DNA from: Antilocapra americana
Lineage: Eukaryota; Chordata; Mammalia; Artiodactyla; Antilocapridae
Assembly: GCA_007570785.1 (NCBI GenBank)
Contig: ML664161.1
Location: 14,370,416 to 14,434,415 of the forward strand
DNA: 64,000 bases
Direction: 5' to 3'
How positions within the stretch are numbered: the stretch's first letter is position 1; every line of letters starts with the position of its first letter. A model generated the notes under the pieces. It ran no database searches. It had not been told where the DNA came from and was given only the letters and a program-made list of their open reading frames with translations. The position numbers were made by a program, and so were the translations under genes. Positions 56,741 through 64,000 of this stretch are shown in pieces.

Positions 56741-57933
56741 AAATTCTGAAGGTTCTAAAACCCGATTAGTGTGCTTGGTTTGTCCATTGATTTGTAGGTG
56801 ACAAATAAATGTCAAATAGATTTTTCCCCAGAGGGCAGAAAATAATATGTTCTAGAAGCAAAGAAACCTTTAGGAGCCTTAGGCAGGCAAAAAGTTTTCA
56901 GTAGCCAGTGAGCTTTGTAATCTTACTTTTAATGTACTTGTTTTTCTTACCTATCATAAGATTTCTGCCATCAGAAACCTTGTTGTTATTATGTGTCAGA
57001 GCTCTAAAAACTCTGATACATAATTACTCTGGTTAGCAGCAGAGTTGAGTCACAGTCCAAGCAGATAAATTAAGCACAGGGCCCTTGGATGTGAGGTTGA
57101 GCCTCAAGTGTCACAGGCTGTCTATAAAGCCCCTCTCTGAAAGTGGGTGGAGGTGGTCTGAGATGTAATGACTTGTGCCTGTGTATAGTGGGCCCCACAA
57201 ATGATACCAGGGCAGGAGGATGACCAGGCAACTGGATTGTGCCACTGCTCTGAGTGGAATAACATCTGAGGGGGGTTCAGGAGGTAAGGTGAATTAGATC
57301 TGGTGAATTAGATCACTGGGAAAGTACAAACAAGAGGTGAATGACTTCAGGTGAACACTAAAGATCAGAGAATACACATTTGATTATTGGAGGTGCTTTG
57401 GGTTGTCTTTTTTTCTTTTTAATTTTGCTCTTTGCTATCAAATTATCCCAACAGATGAAATCAAGAGAGTGAAGTGATTTTTTCTAATTTAAATTTTCCA
57501 GAAGTGAATTCCAATAATCAGCTGCATCAGTGTCCCCCGTGAAAATGCACATTTTCATGACCCACCTGAGACCTTCTGAATAAGACTATGAAGGATGGCA
57601 TCTGTGGATCTGTCCTGATCCTGTATACTCTAAAATTTGAGAATTATTTAAGACCATTTCATTTTGTCCCATCAGGGCAAGCTTCTGAGAACCTTGTATA
57701 TATAACAAGTAGAATGGGCTCTATTTAGAACAAGAAGCCAGTGACATAGTTTTCAATCATTTGGGGGTATGGGGAAATGCTTTTACTCCATAAATGTACT
57801 TTTGACCATCAGAGATTAGAATAAGCCTAGGTCTACTGTGAGGAGGTCATGTACAGACAGGTAGGCAGAGGGGATGATAGAAGATCTGGGAGCATCCTGG
57901 GGAGCCAGAAAGACTCAGAAGGTCCTTAGGAAT
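56741..57933. other. Unassigned DNA, possible MER5 trace
   Basis: 'cagctgcatcagtgtccccc' and 'gagaccttctgaataagact' (57520-57590) weakly resemble MER5. A short tandem duplication 'ctggtgaattagatc' lies at about 57286-57315. Confidence 0.35.
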
Positions 57934-58198
57934 CAGTCAGTCCAGTTCAGTCACTCAGTTGTGTCCAACTCTTTGTGACCTCATAGACCGCCACATGCCA
58001 GGCCTCCCTGTCCATCATCAACTCCCAGGATTTACCCAAACTCATATCCATTGAGTCAGTGATGCCATCCAACCATCTCATCCTCTGTCGTCCCCTTCTC
58101 CTCCTGCTCTCAATCCTTCCCAGCATCAGGGTCTTTTCAAATGAGTCAGCTCTTCTCATCAGGAGGCCAAAGTATTGGAGTTTCAGCATCAACATCAG
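57934..58198 (-). mobile_element. BovB LINE 3' fragment
   Basis: Left end has the BovB 'cagtccagttcagtcactca' tail. It runs through 'ccatcatcaactcccaggat' and 'cagcatcagggtcttttcaa' to 'agtattggagtttcagcatc'. About 265 bp. The low divergence from the consensus I remember suggests a fairly young copy. Confidence 0.95.
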
Positions 58199-58511
58199 AA
58201 AGACACCCAAACTGGTATTTATCTTCTGGGTTTCTATTTGTTAGGGCTTGCAAGTGGTGAACCCTAAAATAGCTTGCCTGGGGTTAAATTTATAACTTAC
58301 CACCTCAGAATCTTTTGAGGGTTGTATGGAGCTACTCCACCAGAAATTATTGTCTATGAACTTCCTCATCAAAGAATTCAATTTCACTAGAATCTGAGGG
58401 CTGGGAAGATAATAGAACCACATAGGTGGGATCCAGGGTCCGAAAACAGGGTTATGGATCCACTGGTTGACAGAAAGGAGTTTCGTGTAGCTGAGGAATA
58501 ATTATCTAGAT
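58199..58511. other. Unassigned DNA
   Basis: Nothing recognisable. Confidence 0.4.
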
Positions 58512-58722
58512 ATGTAGAGTGCAATATGGTAGTTACTAGCTAGTGGTTGCTATCACTAGTTTAAACTTATTAAAATCAAGTAATAATAAAATTTCAGTTC
58601 ATTAAGTCACACTAGCACATTTCAAGTACTTGGTAGCCATGCCTGGCTATCTCATTGGATAATGCAGATATAGAACATTTCCATCATCGCAGAAAATTCT
58701 GCTGGACAGAATGGAGAAAATT
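58512..58722. mobile_element. hAT-Charlie MITE (MER3-like)
   Basis: 'gtgcaatatggtagttacta', 'cactagcacatttcaagtac', 'tagaacatttccatcatcgc', 'agaaaattctgctggacag' follow the order of a short mammalian hAT element. The family name is from memory. Confidence 0.7.
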
Positions 58723-59699
58723 CTGATGGACTAGTTTTGGTGGAGATGAGAAAAAGGAATGTTTTGATCTGCTGCAAGTCAGTAGCTAGTACAGGGTGGG
58801 GAATGTGGACCAGTGAAACCAAGGGAGCCCAAGCATAGAAAGGATAGTCTAATTCTCAGTGAACCAGATTTGGATACTTTCAACCTGGAAAGCCTGAGCA
58901 TCTATATAGTGTCATTCCAGTTTGTATCTGGGCCAGTTCCCAAGGTGAATTCTGATGCTGTTCTGATTCTATTGAATATCTGCTTTATTGTTGGAAAAGG
59001 GTAACATAGAGGGGTAAGGGAGGCCAACAGGGAAGAGTGTCTGTTAGTGAATCAGGAGGCTTGCCTTGTTAAGTTACTAATCAGGAACTGACTGGACTTT
59101 CTCATTTTGGTTGGAATAGCTAAGTCCATCCAGAGGTCCATGTAAATGCTAATCTATTCAAAGAATGCAGGTTTGGAAGGGACTAGGGAAGAAGGCAGGC
59201 ACTTACTTCATTCAAGCAACCCAGAGAATCCAGGTTCTGAGACTGAACTGGGCTTAGTCAGCCAAATCCACCAAAACTCAAGGGAAGAAAGAATCCCAGG
59301 GCAGCTGGATCAGCCAGAATTCTCTCCAGTGATGATGCGTATGTGGAAAGAAGAGTGAAAAAAGTACAAGAGGGTAAACCAGATGTTTTTAGAAAAATTA
59401 GCTCTCTTTGTTTTTGTTCAGAGTTTCCAGTACTCTGATATGAGTACATTTGAAAGGAGCTATGCTTGGGAAGGGGTGTAGTGCCAGAGAGTCAAAGCCA
59501 GCTTTTCCCCAGATAACTACGACCTTTTCTTCACAGGCCAAGCTTGTCTGACAGTCTCATTCTGTATGAGTTCCTTCCCAGGAGACTCTTCAGTTCCTGA
59601 AGCAAACAGACTCCTGGCAGACCACCTTTCCAGGCAGCCAGACATGGCTGAATGTTAGTGGCAAACAATGTAGCTGGAACTCCTGCTATGATAAGATTC
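58723..59699. other. Unassigned DNA
   Basis: No named repeat or convincing gene. Confidence 0.35.
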
Positions 59700-59935
59700 A
59701 TTGGCAGCCTATCACATGCCAGGAACTTTCAGGGATATTATTTAGTTGATTCCTCATAATGAACCTATGAGAGAGGAATTACAATCCTCATTCCAAAAGA
59801 ACCAAACTGAGGTTTCCAGAATTCAGATAACTTGCTTGAGGTTCCTGAACTATACTAGTAGATAGAAGATTTGAACCCAAGTATATTTGATATCAAAGCC
59901 CACCTGCATTTCTGCTACTGAACTACATTATCAGT
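59700..59935 (-). repeat. MIR SINE
   Basis: Reversed MIR: 'atcacatgccaggaactttc', 'aacctatgagagaggaatta', 'aactgaggtttccagaattc', 'gatttgaacccaagtatatt'. Confidence 0.75.
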
Positions 59936-60025
59936 TGGACCTAATAGTCCTTAAAGTTTGAGACCTAGCTCTTCTCATTGTAGGGTTTTGCTTTTGAAGA
60001 AAGGAGGGATTTTAGAGGAGTGAGA

Positions 60026-60422
60026 TATGATGATTAATTTTATATGTCAATCTGACTAGATCAGTTTGGTCAGACACTATTTTGGGTGTTTCTGCCTAAG
60101 TGTTTTTGGATGAGATAAACATTTTAATTAGTAAAGCAGATTGTTCTCTATAGTATGGTGGACTTCGTCTAATCAGTTGAAGGTCTTAATAAAACAAAAG
60201 GAATGACTTTCTTGAGCAAGAGAGAATTCTCTAGCAGACTGCCTTCATACTTCATCTGAAACATCAGCTCTCTGGGTCTCCAGCCTGCTGGCTCACATGG
60301 CAGATTTGGACTTTCTAGCTTCTATAATCATATGTATCTATTCTTTATAATAATAAATCAATTTATATATAAATATTCATAGCTTATTGATTCTCTTTCT
60401 CTGGAGAATCCTGACTAATACA
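60026..60422 (+). mobile_element. ERVL (MLT2-type) solo LTR
   Basis: Starts 'tgatgattaattttatatgt' and keeps the LTR order: 'tggatgagataaacatttta', 'ctaatcagttgaaggtctta', 'tctgggtctccagcctgctg', 'ctctggagaatcctgactaa'. No internal viral genes on either side, so it is a solo LTR left by recombination. AATAAA near 60354 may be its old poly-A signal. Confidence 0.88.
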
Positions 60423-60897
60423 CAAGGGATAGAGGGAGAGTAAGGCTTCCCTGTATGAAACAAAATTCAGGAGGCTGGGTCTCGACAGGCACCCCTACCT
60501 TAGTTTTAGTTATTATAAATACTCCCCAAAGCACTTAAAATTAAATTTTTATACACTTAGAAATTAAAAGGAATGCATAGACATAATTTCAAATGGAAAC
60601 CAAGTATGACTTTCTTTTGCCTAGGCATCTTTCTTTTCCCACATGGAGGATTCAGAATTTCAGGAGGTTAACCTAAATTTATACAGCTAAACTTTACAGT
60701 GATTCTGCAAGCTAAAGAATGATCTTATTTTGTGAGTGAAGTATAAACGTTCAATAAAAATTCAACATATGAGAGAGCTACTGATACAGACTTGGAAATA
60801 TCCTCCAGTTTGTACACAGATCAACACAATGCCAAGTCTGAACCAGGCCTCTGGGGAGAGCTGTAAGCCAAGCTCCCATACCCACTCCTTTCATAGT
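60423..60897. other. Unassigned DNA
   Basis: No named repeat or gene. Confidence 0.4.
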
Positions 60898-61362
60898 ACA
60901 GTTGACCCTTAAACAACATGGGTTTGCACTGTGTGGGTCCCTTTATACCTTGATTTTTTTCACAAGTAAATACTACACTACTTCATGGCCCTGGTGCTGT
61001 GTGCTTAGTGACTCAGTCGTGTCTGACTCTTTGTGACCCCATAGACTACAGCCAGCAAGGCTCCTCTGACCATGGGATTCTCCATGGAGATTATTGGAGT
61101 AGATAGCCATTTGCTTCTTTAGGGATCTTTCTGAACCAAGGATCGAACCCGAGTCTTCTGCATTGCAGGTGGATTCTTTACCTTCTGAGCTACCAGGGAA
61201 AGCACTCCCATGGCCCTTAGTTGTTTGAATTCTCAGATACAGATGTGCAGTCTCAGAGAAACCACAATAACAAGGGCTAACTATAAGTTATATGCAGATT
61301 TTTGACTGTGAGGAGGGCTGTCTCCCCAGACACTTGGGGTTGTTCAAGGGGCAACTATAGTT
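60898..61362. mobile_element. MER2-type Tigger element split by Bov-tA
   Basis: Left terminal repeat 'cagttgacccttaaacaaca' is preceded by TA. Right terminal repeat 'gttgttcaaggggcaacta' runs into TA. The arms are reverse complements with few changes. Non-autonomous; the interior is interrupted by the SINE at 60993-61208. Confidence 0.88.
60993..61208 (-). mobile_element. Bov-tA SINE with 9-bp TSD
   Basis: Antisense: 'tgtgcttagtgactcagtcg' to 'ctgagctaccagggaaagca'. It is flanked by an exact 9-bp duplication 'catggccct' at 60984-60992 and 61209-61217. Confidence 0.96.
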
Positions 61363-61974
61363 TGTCTCTGTTTGCATTGTTGTCTGGAGTCATCATAATG
61401 GATCATTTACATCTTTTTGCCTCTATGAATCTCCCACTTGGAGCAGTGACCTAGTTAAATGAATTTAATAATTTTCTAAGTTAACCAAGGAGGATTTAAA
61501 TCAGCTTTGTAACACAACAACACAACACAGAGGGAAACTGTTAAAAATTTTGAAGAGGGATAAAAAGAGAAAGAAAGGCTCACCTTAAATGTATTATGAA
61601 AGGAAGAAAGAATTGTAGATTTCCATGTTTGGTGCAATAAATTTTTTTCCATAGATATTTAGCAATAAATGATATTGAGGATCTAAATCTGAGAAGCTTA
61701 TATAAGTTTTTGTTAAATCAGAGTGCATTTTCATGAGGAATGGACTAGGCCATTCTTTTAGAACATAATCCTTACATTGAATCAAGAAAGTTTATGTAAA
61801 GATATGGATTGTGTATCTCACATATGCAAGGTCTTTGATCCAAGCCTTTTCATGAAGCCCCACATCCATTTCATCAGCAAGCTCCATTGCTTCTGTCCTT
61901 AAGTCCACTGACGTGTTTCTGTTTCCACTGTAAATTCTTAATCCAGTTACCGTTATCTTTCCATTTACACAATC
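61363..61974. other. Unassigned DNA
   Basis: AT-rich. No named repeat or gene. Confidence 0.4.
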
Positions 61975-62135
61975 ATCTCCTAACATGTGCCTTTCCTATC
62001 TCATGCCATGTTTATTTCCTTGGTAGCAGCCAGCACACTTTGTACTTATTAAATGAAATTGTTTATTAATTTGTTTGCCTGTGCATGTATACTCTTAGTT
62101 CCTTGATATGAGACCCAGCTGCCTTGTTTAGTGCA

Positions 62136-62952
62136 ATAGTTTTATCTCTGATTTCACTTTCTGTGGTTTCAGTTACCCATGGTCAACTGAGGTTTGAAAA
62201 TGTTAAATGGAAAATTTCAGAAATAAACAGTGCCTGTTTTGAATTACATGCTCTTCTGAGCAGCTCTGCAGCCATCCTGCTCTGTCCTGCCTAGGACGTG
62301 AATAGGACATGAATTACTCCTTTATCCAACGTATCTCACCTTTTAGTCACTTAGTAGCCACTGGTTATTAGACTGACTGTTGTGGTGGCAGGGTGTTTAT
62401 GTTCGAGTCACCCTTATTTTAAGAATGGCCCCAAAATGCAAGACTAGTCATGCTGGCAATTCAGACATGCTGAAGAGAAGCTGTAGAGCTCCCTTTAAGT
62501 AAAAAGGTGGCAGTTCTAGACCCACTAAGGAAAGAAAACCAGTCATATGCTGAGGTGCTAAGATCTACAGTATGAATGAGCCTTCTATCTGTGAAGTTTT
62601 GAAGAAGGAAAAAGAAATATGTGCTAGTTTTGCTGTTGGAATTCAAAATACAAAAGTTATGGTCACAGTGTGTAAGTGCTTAGTTAAGATGAAAAAGACA
62701 TTAAATTTGAATAATAAGATATTTTGAGAGATAGCATTTGTATAACTTTTGTTCCAGTATATTGTTATAATCTCTCAATTTTATTATTAATTGTTAACCT
62801 CCTACTGTGCTAATTTATAAATTAAACGTTATTATAGGTATGTATATATAGAAACAACAGTGTATATAGAGTTCATTGTTCTTTGTAGGTTCAGGGTCTC
62901 CAATGAGGGTTTTGGAATGTACGCCCTGTGGATAAGGGGGAACTACTAGAGT
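62136..62952 (+). mobile_element. Tigger (pogo) element, internally deleted
   Basis: Left non-coding part 'tgtggtttcagttacccatg', 'aaatggaaaatttcagaaat'. A transposase start lies at 62424. The right part 'ttataaattaaacgttatta' ends in 'ggataagggggaactacta'. Most of the transposase body is missing after about 62705. It lies inside an L2. Confidence 0.88.
62424..62705 (+). pseudogene. Tigger transposase N-terminal remnant
   Basis: ATG at 62424 begins 'MAPKCKTSHAGNSDMLKRSC', the start of a Tigger/CENP-B-like transposase whose N-terminal helix-turn-helix binds the element's ends. The frame stops at 62499 after 'RAPFK'. Similarity continues in other frames ('RKENQSYAEV', 'KKEKEICASFAV', 'KCLVKMKK') to about 62705. 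The catalytic DDE domain is absent through internal deletion, so the gene is dead. Confidence 0.85.
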
Positions 62953-63012
62953 GTAGACTTGGTGTCTGGGGCAGAGTTGGTGCCCAGTAAGTATTTGTTT
63001 GAATGGAAAATT

Positions 63013-64000
63013 TACAACGCACGTGAATGAGGAAGTAGTTAGTTGTTTTTAATAAAGAGCTCACCAGAAATTGTTTTTTTTTCTTTTTTTTTTAAATGAT
63101 AACCATGTTTTTGGTTATTTAATGAATTTTATACACATAAATATAATTCATGTGAAATTTTAAAGAGTGTATCTCTGATATAATGTGAAGTGTCTCTGAA
63201 GTTATTTTATAGTAAGTTGAATTGTGACTTTTGTTTCAAATATATGCTTATGCTTTTCCTGACTTAAAATGGAAACAAAAGTATATCTATTTGTATCTGT
63301 CTTTCTTTCCTTTCTTTCTACCATCTGTCTGTTTGTCTGTCTTATCTCTCTCCCAGGCTCCCCATAACTTATTTGTTCATAGAAATACCTTCTTTTAGAT
63401 TATACAAGTATTTAAGAAAGTTTCTTGAGCACTGAAATTTTCTAAATCAAATTATAATATGATTTATATTGTTTTATAGATGCTCTTTTTGACTGATTTT
63501 ATATTGGGTGTAATTTCTAATTGCTATTCTCTACCCCAATCAAATTTGTAAAACAACTCAGAATTATTTTTTAAATAAAAAGTTATTAGGCAATGAGGAC
63601 AGTTTTCACCTCCTGCATCTACTGATGCTTGATTATATTTAAATTTTTCTTGTACCATCTTGTTTTCTGAAGGCAGATCATATCTAGTTCCTCTCTTCTT
63701 GTAGGATTTTATAACACAGATGAAAAAGGTAGGTTGCAATGCAACAATGAATAAAATGATTTTGAGGATAATGTTCTCTATTACACAGACTTATAGAAAA
63801 CAAACAAACAAACTCCTATATGTGTTTAAATCCCCAACTTGGGGATTTGTTTGAAGTCTAATTCCCAGGCCAGTCTCAAGATGCTCTGGCTTCTGTTGTG
63901 GGTGTTGAACTGGCACAGATTCTGTATGCATTACTTACGCCTTCCTTGGGGTCTGTACTGAAAGCCTCATGGATTTAGAAACGGATTAACGCTGGCATTT
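63013..64000. other. Unassigned AT-rich DNA to window end
   Basis: Contains a pyrimidine-rich CTTT/CTGT tract (63298-63356) and a short perfect palindrome at 63828-63848. No named repeat or gene. Confidence 0.4.
63828..63848. repeat. Perfect 10-bp palindrome, 1-nt spacer
   Basis: Arms 63828-63837 ('aaatccccaa') and 63839-63848 ('ttggggattt') are exact reverse complements around a single C. Confidence 0.95.

Larger units (their letters stand above)
61975..63012 (+). repeat. L2 LINE 3' end split by Tigger
   Basis: Left part (61975-62135): 'cagccagcacactttgtact', 'tcttagttccttgatatgag'. Right part (62953-63012): 'agttggtgcccagtaagtat', 'ttgtttgaatggaa', the L2 terminus. The two parts are in order across the Tigger. 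Confidence 0.65.

Noticed and set aside
57906..58220. 'cagaaagac' on both sides of the BovB at 57934-58198 as a target duplication
   Set aside because: The left copy (57908-57916) is separated from the BovB end by about 17 bp of other sequence, so it may be coincidence.
63298..63365. Strong pyrimidine tract ending 'tctctcccag' as splice acceptor
   Set aside because: The tract is a CTTT/CTGT simple repeat. The frame after it closes quickly and no donor follows.
1..64000. Search for CRISPR arrays, operons, phage or plasmid features
   Set aside because: No regularly spaced repeats, ribosome-binding sites or dense coding. The window is ruminant nuclear DNA.

Overview
This window is ordinary mammalian nuclear DNA from a ruminant, most likely a bovid. 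The evidence is the repeat set. There are seven BovB (RTE) LINE copies, one carrying an L1 insertion, ten Bov-tA-type tRNA/BovB SINEs, ruminant-type L1 ends, two cetartiodactyl CHR-type tRNA-Glu SINEs and a bovine-type mariner MITE. These lie on a background of old mammalian L2, L3/CR1, MIR, MER5, MER2, Tigger and ERVL LTR relics. Species cannot be fixed from the sequence alone. I found no protein-coding host gene that I can name and no rRNA, tRNA, CRISPR array or bacterial-type system. The window reads as intergenic or deep intronic DNA.

Layout: 1-642 is the 5' UTR of an L1 running off the left edge on the minus strand. 643-8500 is mostly unassigned sequence with L2, L3 and MIR relics, a CA microsatellite and a GC/CpG-raised block (3060-3780) with a G-run cluster. 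8541-9860 is a dense nest: a mariner MITE in a MIR, a BovB, and a Bov-tA in an L1. 9870-10708 holds a diverged direct-repeat pair. 10709-27000 is unassigned sequence with scattered relics, a BovB, three Bov-tA SINEs and a possible spliced exon at 15071-15234. 27340-27995 is a 5'-truncated L1 with an ORF2 tail. 30936-31950 holds a second diverged repeat pair, one copy split by a SINE. 33183-37085 is the largest nest: an old L1 split by a nearly 5'-complete but internally deleted BovB with an 11-bp target duplication. 41700-43690 is another GC-raised block. 45630-47395 and 53317-55012 are further BovB nests. 57934-63012 carries a BovB end, hAT and Tigger relics, an ERVL solo LTR and two more nested insertions.

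The only protein-coding relics that I can identify are decayed transposon genes: BovB endonuclease/reverse transcriptase, the L1 ORF2 tail and a Tigger transposase N-terminus. None is intact. Six of seven BovB copies, seven of ten Bov-tA SINEs and six of eight L1 pieces lie on the minus strand. This would fit an intron of a plus-strand gene, but that is an inference only.

Repeat family names come from my memory of consensus sequences, not from a database run. Most boundaries are good to about 10-30 bp, and old relics to about 50 bp.
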